Shown here piece after piece: positions 16,691-24,645 of a stretch of DNA of 34,207 nt. Source of the stretch: Candidatus Saccharimonadota bacterium (GTDB lineage: Bacteria > Patescibacteriota > Saccharimonadia > Saccharimonadales > UBA4665); the NCBI GenBank assembly GCA_003164595.1, contig PLTT01000004.1, positions 1-34,207 on the forward strand, in the 5' to 3' direction. The notes under the pieces are model-generated. The model was not told the DNA's origin and made no database searches. It saw only the letters and a program-made list of their open reading frames with translations. A program made the position numbers and the translations under genes. How positions within the stretch are numbered: the stretch's first letter is position 1; each line of letters opens with the position of its first letter.

Positions 16691-17149
16691 ATGACTGGCA
16701 TGGAGAGAAAAATTGAGGAGCGTGTAAAGAAATTATTTCGGGGCTCATTGGCTATCCGTCAAATTGATGCAGGTTCAGATAATGCTGTCGAACAAGAGCT
16801 AAACGCCCTAACCAATAATTTTTATGACATATCGAGATTTGGTATACATTTTGTCGCCTCGCCTCGCCACGCCGACATGTTAATGGTCAGCGGCCCGGTA
16901 ACCCGCAATATGAGAAAGGCCCTGGAGCACGCCTACCGCGCAACTCCCGAACCTAAGATTGTTGTTGCCGTTGGCGATGATGCCATCGACGGAGGTATCT
17001 TTAAGGGTTCTTATGGCGTTTACGATGGAGTCAGCTCGGTTATTCCGGTAGATTATACGATTCCCGGAGACCCGCCTTCTCCGCTTGTTATCTTGCGCTC
17101 TCTGCTTGAGATTCTAGATAAAGTAGATGATAGTAGGACGAAAGAATAA
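16691..17149 (+). CDS. hyfI: Hydrogenase-4/NuoB-like small subunit lacking all cluster cysteines
   Basis: This 152-residue protein aligns with HyfI/NuoB throughout. GSCNGCE appears as GSDNAVE (30-34), FVASPRHADMLMVSGPVTRNMRKAL is nearly canonical, GDCA is GDDA (95-98), and IPGCPPSP is IPGDPPSP. The four ligands of the N2-type 4Fe-4S cluster are therefore Asp30, Val33, Asp97 and Asp127. No cluster can bind in the usual way. The surrounding motifs are intact, so the protein is maintained, probably as a structural or metal-binding subunit of the connecting arm. It is the first gene of a six-gene operon, and the next gene starts after 1 nt. ATG 16691 is used; ATG 16700 is an alternative. Confidence 0.88.
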   Translation: MTGMERKIEERVKKLFRGSLAIRQIDAGSDNAVEQELNALTNNFYDISRFGIHFVASPRHADMLMVSGPVTRNMRKALEHAYRATPEPKIVVAVGDDAIDGGIFKGSYGVYDGVSSVIPVDYTIPGDPPSPLVILRSLLEILDKVDDSRTKE

Positions 17150-17150
17150 T

Positions 17151-19193
17151 ATGCTAGCTTCAATCGTATCTCCAAGCGGCTTAATTATTTTGTTTTCAAT
17201 CTTTGGTATTGGCGGAATTGGGACTACCCTGCTGCGAGGTAATAACAGAGCACAAAATCTTTGGGCGCATATTTTTTCTATTACCGGCGCACTTTGGGGG
17301 CTGATATTTGCTGCCTCCGCTTTAATTAGTAACCGTGAGTTTTACGTCAATGGTCTTGCTACCAGTTTCCCGTTCCTATCGCTTAGCTTTCATATCGATA
17401 AGCTATCCAGTCTTTTTATAATTATTATTTGTCTGAGCGTTTTATTTTGCTCGATTTACGGCATAGGCTACGTTAAATCGTTTTATGGTAGGTATAACGT
17501 TGGTAATTATGGATTTTTCTACAACCTCTTCATAGCCGCTATGTTGGCCGTAGTAACGTCCTCGAACGGGATTTTATTCTTGTTCGCTTGGGAGATTATG
17601 TCACTAGCCAGTTATTTTTTGGTGGTCTACGAACGACACGATCATAAGAACGTCAAAGCCGGCTATCTATACCTGATCATGACTCATGCCGCCACAGCTC
17701 TAATTACCCTGGCTTTCATTTTACTTTTCAACCACGCTCATTCATTCGATTTTAACACTATCAGGGCAAGCGTTCCGAGTATGTCTATGGCTCTCAAGAA
17801 TATTGTCTTCTTGCTGGCTTTCGTTGGTTTTGGCACCAAGGCTGGTATCATTCCCTTCCATATCTGGCTACCAGCGGCTCACCCGGCTGCACCGTCGCAT
17901 GTTTCGGCGTTAATGTCTGGGGTCATGATTAAGACCGGTATCTATATGATGATCCGTTTGTTCCTGGGTATCCTACTGCCTATACCGCTGTGGTGGGGTT
18001 TGACGCTGATTATTGTCGGGTCTATCTCCTGTGTTTTGGGAGTGCTCTACGCCCTAACTGAGCATGATATCAAGCGACTACTGGCTTATCACAGTATAGA
18101 AAATATTGGCATTATCCTTCTCGGTCTTGGTGGTGCGATGGTATTCTATTCTCTGCACCTCCCGACTCTGATGCTTTTGTCGCTAGCGGCTGCTCTATTC
18201 CACACTTGGAATCATGCGACGTTTAAGTCGCTATTATTTCTAGCTGCTGGCTCTGTAGCTTTGGCTACCGGCACCAAGAATATTGAGAAGTATGGTGGGC
18301 TGATTAAAAGCATGCCGCAGACGGCGATCCTATTTCTAATTGGAGCTATGGCCATCTCAGCCCTCCCGCCGTTCAATGGTTTTTATAGCGAGTGGCTAAC
18401 TTTTCAGTCGTTAATACACGGGGTACTATCTGGTGATATATTGGTTAAATGGGTCTTCCTGGGCGGACTGGTGTCGCTTGCCCTAGCCGGTGGTCTGGCA
18501 CTGGCCTGCTTCGTTAAGGCTTTTGGTTCGACATTCCTAGCTAGGCCAAGATCGGTCATGGCCAAGGGGGCTAAGGAAGTGTCAATCTGGATGCGCAGCG
18601 GGATGGCTGGTTTGGCTGTCTTATGTCTGGTACTTGGCGTGGCATCAGCCTACATTATTAAGTCACTAGAGAGCCTCGGCCGGGAGATAACTGCCTCACC
18701 ACGCGCCGGCCTAATTACGAGTGTCTCCAGCCGGCAGACGCTGCAAATTGGTCATAATTTTGGGTCAATCTCCGCCCCCTTTATTACGGTAGTCGCAGTC
18801 GCTACGCCACTGCTCGTTTGGTTTGTTTCTAGGTACTTCATTAATCGTCATCAAAAGATTACCTCGAGCCCAACTTGGGACTGTGGAACCGACATTACGC
18901 CGCGAATGGAAATAACCTCAACTGGTTTTGCCCGTTCTCTTACAATGATCTTCCAGCCACTGCTTCGTTCTAATTTGTCATATGACACTGCGCCTGCTGG
19001 CTCTCTTGCCCCAACTTCTATTGTGGCCACCGTCGGTATTGTCGACATCTACAAGAAATATATCTACGGCCGGATGTATAGCCTGATCAATATCCTGTCG
19101 ATTTACTTTAAGAAGATTCAAAACGGCAACATCAACGCCTATATTTTGTATATCCTCCTAGCATTAATAATAGCTTTGGCGATGGGAATCTAG
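17151..19193 (+). CDS. hyfB: Hydrogenase-4 component B-like antiporter subunit (NuoL/HyfB family)
   Basis: This membrane protein of about 680 residues has about 14 or more helices and is homologous to Mrp-type antiporter subunits that carry protons in complex I. Pumping residues are retained: the Glu in FAWEIMSLASYF, the Lys in GTKAGIIPFHIWLP, the MIKTGIYMMIR segment, and the Lys in HATFKSLLFLAAGS. The long C-terminal part contains DCGTDITPRMEITSTGFARSL, typical of HyfB. The start ATG 17151 is 1 nt after hyfI; an upstream in-frame ATG (17127) would overlap hyfI. Proton transfer should therefore be possible even though the redox arm is altered. Confidence 0.9.
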   Translation: MLASIVSPSGLIILFSIFGIGGIGTTLLRGNNRAQNLWAHIFSITGALWGLIFAASALISNREFYVNGLATSFPFLSLSFHIDKLSSLFIIIICLSVLFCSIYGIGYVKSFYGRYNVGNYGFFYNLFIAAMLAVVTSSNGILFLFAWEIMSLASYFLVVYERHDHKNVKAGYLYLIMTHAATALITLAFILLFNHAHSFDFNTIRASVPSMSMALKNIVFLLAFVGFGTKAGIIPFHIWLPAAHPAAPSHVSALMSGVMIKTGIYMMIRLFLGILLPIPLWWGLTLIIVGSISCVLGVLYALTEHDIKRLLAYHSIENIGIILLGLGGAMVFYSLHLPTLMLLSLAAALFHTWNHATFKSLLFLAAGSVALATGTKNIEKYGGLIKSMPQTAILFLIGAMAISALPPFNGFYSEWLTFQSLIHGVLSGDILVKWVFLGGLVSLALAGGLALACFVKAFGSTFLARPRSVMAKGAKEVSIWMRSGMAGLAVLCLVLGVASAYIIKSLESLGREITASPRAGLITSVSSRQTLQIGHNFGSISAPFITVVAVATPLLVWFVSRYFINRHQKITSSPTWDCGTDITPRMEITSTGFARSLTMIFQPLLRSNLSYDTAPAGSLAPTSIVATVGIVDIYKKYIYGRMYSLINILSIYFKKIQNGNINAYILYILLALIIALAMGI

Positions 19194-19196
19194 TTT

Positions 19197-20117
19197 ATGC
19201 ATATATTAGCCTGGGCATTACAGATACTGTTCGTACCGCTTCTCGCCCCCTTGGGCGTTGGCATAATTAACAAGATTAAAGCCAAGGTTCAAAGGCGTCA
19301 GGGAGCCGGTTTGTTGCAGCCTTACCGTGATATCCGAAAGCTGCTTCATAAGGATGAAGTGATTAGTGAAGATGCCTCATTTATTTTTAACATTGCGCCG
19401 TATATTGTTTTTGGAATTACTCTAATCGTTGGTGCTAGCGTTCCGCTATTTACCTCGGTTATTCACTTGCCTAGCAGCGATCTTATTACGGTCGTGCTGC
19501 TACTGGCTACTGGGACTTTCTTTTTGGCGCTAGCTGGGATGGACACCGGCAGTTCATTCGGCGGTTTTGGCTCCAGCCGTGAGATGACTCTCTCGGCATT
19601 AGTTGAAGGATTATTTATTGCTTCAATTCTAGTTCTGGTAATTCTGCACCGCACCACTAACCTTTACTTGATTGCCGGAAGCGTTCACCTGGATTACGCG
19701 GATTTAATAGCTGTAGCCTTGGCCGGAGTCAGTTTCTTTATTGTCTTACTGGCTGAAACAAACCGGTTTCCTTTTGATAACGTCGATACTCACCTGGAGC
19801 TAACAATGATTCATGAAGCGATGTTACTGGAATACTCAGGTAAAAAATTGGCCCTGATGGAATGGGCCTCGGCAAATAAATTGATAATATTTGCAGCCAT
19901 GCTGGTAAACCTATATTTCCCGGTAGGCCTGGCGTCTAATCTTCAGTTTGGAACAATAGCTCTGGCAATTACGATATTTATAGCCAAGTTACTGGTTGTT
20001 TATGTGGCGATTGCCGTGCTAGAATCGGTCATTGCCAAATTAAGGTTCTTCAGACTGCCGGGACTACTTTTCACGGCTTTCATTCTCTGCCTAATAGCTA
20101 TAGGATTGGTTAAATAA
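19197..20117 (+). CDS. hyfC: Hydrogenase-4 component C-like subunit (NuoH/HyfC family)
   Basis: This 306-residue membrane subunit sits, in complex I, at the interface between the soluble arm and the proton channels. Signature segments are AKVQRRQGAGLLQPYRDIRKLLHKDEV (about 29-55), and ETNRFPFDNVDTHLELTMIHEAMLLEYSG. The latter is the conserved acidic loop that transmits conformational energy. Length is normal and the acidic residues are retained. It overlaps the next gene by 1 nt (TAATG), so translation is coupled. Confidence 0.92.
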   Translation: MHILAWALQILFVPLLAPLGVGIINKIKAKVQRRQGAGLLQPYRDIRKLLHKDEVISEDASFIFNIAPYIVFGITLIVGASVPLFTSVIHLPSSDLITVVLLLATGTFFLALAGMDTGSSFGGFGSSREMTLSALVEGLFIASILVLVILHRTTNLYLIAGSVHLDYADLIAVALAGVSFFIVLLAETNRFPFDNVDTHLELTMIHEAMLLEYSGKKLALMEWASANKLIIFAAMLVNLYFPVGLASNLQFGTIALAITIFIAKLLVVYVAIAVLESVIAKLRFFRLPGLLFTAFILCLIAIGLVK

Positions 20118-20767
20118 TGTTAAAAATTCATTTCTTTCAAGTTACCGTCAGTGTTGTTTTCTTAAGCAGTATATATTTCCATTTAGCCAAGAGAAATATT
20201 CGGATATCAATGGTCTATGGCCTGCAGTCGGCTGGCGTAGTTGCCCTGCTTTTCTACTCATACCTGCAGAAAGGCAGCCCGCTAATTTTGGTAGTAGTGC
20301 TGGCCACTTTAGCCGTCAAAGTAATTATCGCCCCGACATTCTTCATAAGACTTATCAATAGGCACAAATTTAAGTTTGCCGTTGACCCGCACGTTAAGAT
20401 GGCTCTAGGACTAGCGATCATCGGTCTAATCTCGGGACTGGTAACTTTGCATATCTTCTCGCCCCTGACTACCATTATCCCGGCTAATCAGACGTATTTG
20501 ACTCTGGCTCTAGCGTCAATGTTAATATCCGTCTTCCTGATCGCTAATCATAAGGATGCCCTGTCGCAGATTGTCGGCATCTTATCGCTTGAGAATAGTA
20601 TTGTTGTGTTTGCAATTTTTGCCGGGTTAGACCAGTCATCAATTCTAGATCTTGGAATACTGTTTGATATTTTCGTCTGGCTGTTTGTGGCTATTGCCTT
20701 CATTTCAATGATGTATCGACATATTGGGTCTATTGACGTAACTCGAATGAAACGGCTAAAGGATTAA
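20117..20767 (+). CDS. hyfE: Hydrogenase-4 component E-like subunit (NuoK-like)
   Basis: This 216-residue membrane protein has about seven helices. The C-terminal half contains GILSLENSIVVFAIFAG, matching the conserved Glu-Asn of HyfE/NuoK (cf. the GxELMLNA motif of NuoK). It contributes to the proton path in related complexes. Its start overlaps the hyfC stop by 1 nt, and the next gene follows after 3 nt. Confidence 0.85.
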   Translation: MLKIHFFQVTVSVVFLSSIYFHLAKRNIRISMVYGLQSAGVVALLFYSYLQKGSPLILVVVLATLAVKVIIAPTFFIRLINRHKFKFAVDPHVKMALGLAIIGLISGLVTLHIFSPLTTIIPANQTYLTLALASMLISVFLIANHKDALSQIVGILSLENSIVVFAIFAGLDQSSILDLGILFDIFVWLFVAIAFISMMYRHIGSIDVTRMKRLKD

Positions 20768-20770
20768 GCG

Positions 20771-22213
20771 ATGGCACTACTCATAATCATTTTTAGCCTG
20801 GTTGCCGCCACCATTATTTGTTTAGTAAGTAAAAATGTCCGTAGCATGGTGCTGGCTTCAACCGCTGCTTTTGGGATATCGGCCGCCAGCGCCAGCCTAA
20901 TTGCCGATAAGGTTGCTAGGCATGGAGATTATGCTCCTTTTCGGTTTGTTCAGATTAATTCTCTGACAGCTATCGTTCTGCTGCTAATAATGATCGTTGG
21001 TTTCTTTTCGGCGATTTACGCCTATCCTTATCTGGCCGAGGAAGCCAATAAGAAAATTATCGGACGCACCCGAACCAAGCAGCTGTTTATTCTGCTGAAC
21101 GTCTTTATGCTGCTTCTGGTAATGGCGGTGACTGCCAGCTACCCAATTTTGTCCTGGGTTTTTCTAGAATCTACCACCCTGGCTGGGGCCTTCTTAATCA
21201 GCTTCTATAACAAACCCTCAACCATTGAAGCGGCTTGGAAATATCTAATAATCAATTCTGTCGGTTTGCTGCTAGCTTTCTTCGGAACACTGCTGTTCAT
21301 CACCAATCTCCCGGGGTCAGTGTCAAATGGCTTTGTAACTTGGAGCATTTTAGGATCTTTTGCCCCTCACTTTAATACAGTGATCACTAAAGTTGCCTTC
21401 ATCTTTATTTTAATCGGCTATGGAACGAAGGTAGGCCTGGCGCCAATGCATACCTGGAAACCGGATGCCTACTCCAAAGCTCCTGCCCCTATCGGTGCGG
21501 TCTTCTCCGGTGCTCTGATGCCAGTGGCTCTTGTTATAATCTTGAAATTCAGGGTAATCACTGACGTCGCCGTCGGTACCTCTTTCAGCCAACATCTACT
21601 GATCGCCTTTGGACTGCTATCAGTTATCGTAGCGGCCTTAAGTTTCATAACGGTCGTAAACTATAAACGGATGCTTGGCTACTCGTCCATTGAGCAGGCC
21701 GGCCTAATCACTCTTGGCTTTGGTTTCGGGGGTATTGGCAGGTACGCGGCCATACTGCAGATCATCTACCATTCACTTATAAAATCTTCCCTGTTCTTTA
21801 CTAGCGGCAATTTCCTCCTTAAATTTCATTCCAGCAAGATTAAAGTCGTTCGAGGGGCGCTCAGTGCTCTGCCAATCAGCGCCGGTCTGTTCCTAGTTGG
21901 GCTTTTGGCAGTCGCCGGATTGCCGCCATTTGGGATTTTTATCTCGGAGATTATGACAATATCTTCCGGCCTTAAACACTATATTGCCTACGCTCTAGTG
22001 GCCATGGTATTCATCGTTATTGCCTTTATCGGATTATTTAAGCAAGCCAGTAGTTTGACCCTTGGCGAAAAGCCCAAGGACATTAAAGCCGGCGAAGGTA
22101 GTCGTTGGCTGCTTTTCCCGCCGCTGGCAATTTTAGGTCTGGCCTTAGTCCTGGGGTTCTATATGCCACCATTTCTTCATACATTAATTCGTCAAGCGGT
22201 AGTGAGCCAATAG
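20771..22213 (+). CDS. hyfF: Hydrogenase-4 component F-like antiporter subunit (NuoN/HyfF family)
   Basis: This 480-residue membrane subunit has about 14 helices. Retained residues include the Glu in FLESTTLAGAFLI and the Lys in YGTKVGLAPMHTW. Also present are GYSSIEQAGLITLG, the Lys in HSLIKSSLFFTSGN, and AGLPPFGIFISE. The usual HSEAPSP is YSKAPAP, a small deviation. It is the second proton-channel subunit. The operon has no HyfD-like third antiporter. Confidence 0.9.
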   Translation: MALLIIIFSLVAATIICLVSKNVRSMVLASTAAFGISAASASLIADKVARHGDYAPFRFVQINSLTAIVLLLIMIVGFFSAIYAYPYLAEEANKKIIGRTRTKQLFILLNVFMLLLVMAVTASYPILSWVFLESTTLAGAFLISFYNKPSTIEAAWKYLIINSVGLLLAFFGTLLFITNLPGSVSNGFVTWSILGSFAPHFNTVITKVAFIFILIGYGTKVGLAPMHTWKPDAYSKAPAPIGAVFSGALMPVALVIILKFRVITDVAVGTSFSQHLLIAFGLLSVIVAALSFITVVNYKRMLGYSSIEQAGLITLGFGFGGIGRYAAILQIIYHSLIKSSLFFTSGNFLLKFHSSKIKVVRGALSALPISAGLFLVGLLAVAGLPPFGIFISEIMTISSGLKHYIAYALVAMVFIVIAFIGLFKQASSLTLGEKPKDIKAGEGSRWLLFPPLAILGLALVLGFYMPPFLHTLIRQAVVSQ

Positions 22214-22214
22214 A

Positions 22215-23774
22215 ATGACTAGAAAATATATCCCAACTAGATTTAGTAGCGTTGACCACGGTAATATTGCCACCTTTGAAGTTCAACCTAGTGAAATATT
22301 AACTGTCTTTGGGGAGTTATTGAGTAACGATAAATTAGAATTTAAACTAATTGAAGCCACCGACGAATCTAGCGATCAGGCTGGTTTTGTGATTTGGTAT
22401 ATCTTTGGAGTGCCGGGAGACAATAGTTTCATCGCTGCCTATATTAAAGTTCAAGACGGTGTCTTTCCCTCAGTGGCTTCCCTTCACCCTGGTGCCACCA
22501 ACTATGAGCGTAAAATTCAGTCTTTGTTTGGGCTCAAAGTCGATGGTATAGCTGATGAGCGACCTCTGCTGCTGCACCAGAATTGGCCCAAAGGCCTCTA
22601 TCCGCTGAGGAAAGACTTTGATTATGAGAAACGGCCAGCAGTCGCCGCCAATTCGTACGTCTTCAATCACGTCGGTGGCGAAGGAATCTATGAGATATCT
22701 GTCGGCCCAATCCACGCCGGGATTATTGAGCCTGGTCATTTTAGGTTTAGTGTCGCCGGTGAGGAGATAATGCTACTTGAACCAAAACTCGGTTATACCC
22801 ATAAAGGCAGCGAGAAGTTACTTGAACGTCTTGGGCTCGAGCAGAAGCTTAAACTATCTGAGAAAATATCTGGCGATAGCTCATTCAGCCATTCGCTGGC
22901 TTTTGTTGGTGCTGTTGAAGAGTTGGCTGGAATTAACGTACCTCGTAGGGCTGAGTACCTAAGAACTGTTTATGCTGAACTGGAGCGTTTAGCCAACCAC
23001 CTCGGCGATATTGGTTTTATTATGCTGGACGCCAGTTATAACTTCGGAGGAGCCCAAGGTGCCCGTTTGCGGGAGAGACTGATGCAGATCAATGACCATT
23101 TAAGCGGCAGCCGTTTCTTGCGTAATGTCAACGTATATGGCGGCGTAAGCAAGGATATAAGCCCCGAGCAGTCGCACGAACTGATTAAAGATCTTACGAG
23201 TATTGCTAAAGATCTCGGTCAAGTTATTGCAGTTGCTGAGAATAGCGTGACTCTGATGGGTCGGCTAAAAGGCGCCGGTACCCTTCCTAGGAAGGTGGCT
23301 GATGATCTTGGGATTATGGGACTGGCTGGCAGAGCCGTTGGCATCAAGTCTGATACGAGGGTAGATTACCCCTACGGCGCCTACGATGAAGTTGTCCTAA
23401 AGCACATAGCCCTGGAGACTGGCGGCGATGTCTATGCCAGGTTTAGCGTCAGGATAAAAGAGGTTCACTCTTCAATTGAACTAATCCTCAGCGCCCTTAA
23501 ATCAATGCCTGCCGGGCCGATTTGTGCGCAGCAGTCAACTGAACTCATACTGCGTAAAAACTCGCTGGCTATCTCTAGCGTTGAGGGCTGGCGCGGCGAG
23601 ATAATCTATTTCATTAGAACCGATAGCCGGGGGGAGATATGCCGGGTTGCTGTCAGAGATCCTTCAATGGTGAACTGGCAGGCGCTACCATATGCCGGTT
23701 TTAGACAGATGGTTCCTGACTTCCCCCTGATCAACAAGAGTTTTAATATGTCCTACAGCGGTAACGACCTATAA
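22215..23774 (+). CDS. hyfG: Hydrogenase-4 large-subunit-like protein (NuoCD-type) lacking all NiFe ligands
   Basis: This 519-residue protein fuses a NuoC-like domain (about 1-140, with NYERKIQSLFGLKVDG) to a NuoD/hydrogenase large-subunit domain that keeps VGPIHAGIIEPGHFRF (163-178), LLEPKLGYTHKGSE and RRAEYLRTVYAELERLANHLGDIG. The first NiFe motif ERICGIC is EKISGDS (216-222), so Cys becomes Ser219 and Ser222. The last motif DPCYSCTDR is NMSYSGND (511-518), so Cys becomes Ser513 and Gly516. No NiFe centre is possible. Like HyfI, it is a cofactor-free homologue in an intact operon, of the general type called Ehr in other bacteria. Electron transfer or H2 chemistry is not expected. The real reaction is unknown; it could be a structural or regulatory arm, or bind another ligand in the old active-site cavity. 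Confidence 0.88.
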   Translation: MTRKYIPTRFSSVDHGNIATFEVQPSEILTVFGELLSNDKLEFKLIEATDESSDQAGFVIWYIFGVPGDNSFIAAYIKVQDGVFPSVASLHPGATNYERKIQSLFGLKVDGIADERPLLLHQNWPKGLYPLRKDFDYEKRPAVAANSYVFNHVGGEGIYEISVGPIHAGIIEPGHFRFSVAGEEIMLLEPKLGYTHKGSEKLLERLGLEQKLKLSEKISGDSSFSHSLAFVGAVEELAGINVPRRAEYLRTVYAELERLANHLGDIGFIMLDASYNFGGAQGARLRERLMQINDHLSGSRFLRNVNVYGGVSKDISPEQSHELIKDLTSIAKDLGQVIAVAENSVTLMGRLKGAGTLPRKVADDLGIMGLAGRAVGIKSDTRVDYPYGAYDEVVLKHIALETGGDVYARFSVRIKEVHSSIELILSALKSMPAGPICAQQSTELILRKNSLAISSVEGWRGEIIYFIRTDSRGEICRVAVRDPSMVNWQALPYAGFRQMVPDFPLINKSFNMSYSGNDL

Positions 23775-23846
23775 TCTTTAGCGCAATGGGGGCAATTTGG
23801 GTTTTTTAGATACGTGCATAACTATTCCCTATCTGTTCAATGCCGC

Positions 23847-23874
23847 TTGCCATCTTGACGTAACGTGATATGCT
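23847..23874 (+). promoter_or_regulatory. Promoter of the MIP channel gene
   Basis: TTGCCA at 23847-23852 and TATGCT at 23869-23874 are separated by 16 nt, with TG-A before the -10 (extended -10). Transcription would start near 23881, giving a leader of about 27 nt that carries GGAGG at 23899-23903 before the ATG at 23908. Confidence 0.5.
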
Positions 23875-23907
23875 TAAATCATAAATATTTAAATTAACGG
23901 AGGAATA

Positions 23908-24582
23908 ATGGAGATATCAAAAAAGAAAATTGCTATGTTGGGAGCAGAGTTCCTAGGAACTGGGCTACTAACACTAGCCATCATATCTGTTAAGACATCA
24001 GGAGTAGGTTACTCCTTTTTTGTTGCCCTAGGCGCAGCACTAGCTTACGCAGTGTTAACATTTGTACTTGGGTCTAACTCAGGCGCTCATTTAAACCCTG
24101 CTCTAACTATCGGCCTATGGACATCTCGTAAGATTAAGTCAGCACCAGCAGTTCTCTACGTTGTAGTACAGCTTCTTGGTGGTTGGGCTGCTTACGGACT
24201 ATACATATACCTAGTTAAGACTCACCTTCAGAACACCGGCGGAGCTTTCTCCGTTCGCGTAATGGTTGCTGAGGCACTTGGAACACTAGTATTTACTTTC
24301 GGTTGGGTTGCAGCTGTAGCTCAGAAGTACGAAGGTTTACTGCTTGGTGTAACAGTTGGCGCATCACTAGCTTTGGGTGTCTTGGTTGCAGCAATTGCCT
24401 CCAATGGTCTAATCAACCCAGCTATAGCTATTGGTACCCACGCTTGGGACGTATTTGGTTCTAGCGGTTGGGGCAACTACGTACTTGGTCCAGTAGTTGG
24501 TGGCGTTGTTGGAGTTAACCTCTACAACTACGTTTTCTCACCAGTTACTGCAAAAGTAAAAGTAGCTTCTAAGAAGAAATAG
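23908..24582 (+). CDS. MIP-family (aquaporin/glycerol facilitator-like) channel with a variant selectivity filter
   Basis: This 224-residue protein has six membrane helices and two NPA half-helices. The first is SGAHLNPALTIG (about 66) and the second NGLINPAIAIG (about 173). The second normally reads NPARxxG; its Arg, part of the narrow selectivity filter, is Ile here, and the helix-5 His is replaced by Val. The pore should thus be wider or more hydrophobic than in classical aquaporins. The helix-1 Glu of the family is present. All ten Tyr codons are TAC and Leu favours CTA/CTT, unlike flanking genes, which points to high expression. It is monocistronic, with GGAGG upstream and a strong terminator 26 nt downstream. 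Confidence 0.85.
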   Translation: MEISKKKIAMLGAEFLGTGLLTLAIISVKTSGVGYSFFVALGAALAYAVLTFVLGSNSGAHLNPALTIGLWTSRKIKSAPAVLYVVVQLLGGWAAYGLYIYLVKTHLQNTGGAFSVRVMVAEALGTLVFTFGWVAAVAQKYEGLLLGVTVGASLALGVLVAAIASNGLINPAIAIGTHAWDVFGSSGWGNYVLGPVVGGVVGVNLYNYVFSPVTAKVKVASKKK

Positions 24583-24607
24583 TAAAGTTTTAATTAAACT
24601 TTGAATG

Positions 24608-24645
24608 CCGCCCCCAGGGTCTAACCTACCGGGGGCGGTTTTTTT
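24608..24645 (+). terminator. Intrinsic terminator after the MIP channel gene
   Basis: An 8-bp GC-only stem, CCGCCCCC (24608-24615) with GGGGGCGG (24631-24638), is followed by seven Ts. It sits 26 nt after the channel stop codon. The T tract contains the stop codon of the convergent helicase gene (24644-24646). Confidence 0.95.

Noticed and set aside
16691-23774. Loss of cysteines as sequencing error or pseudogene decay
   Set aside because: The changes are codon-level substitutions at eight aligned ligand positions in two genes, with frames, flanking motifs and operon spacing intact.
23775-23812. T run after hyfG as an intrinsic terminator
   Set aside because: The G-rich sequence before the six Ts has no complementary C-rich arm, so no hairpin forms.
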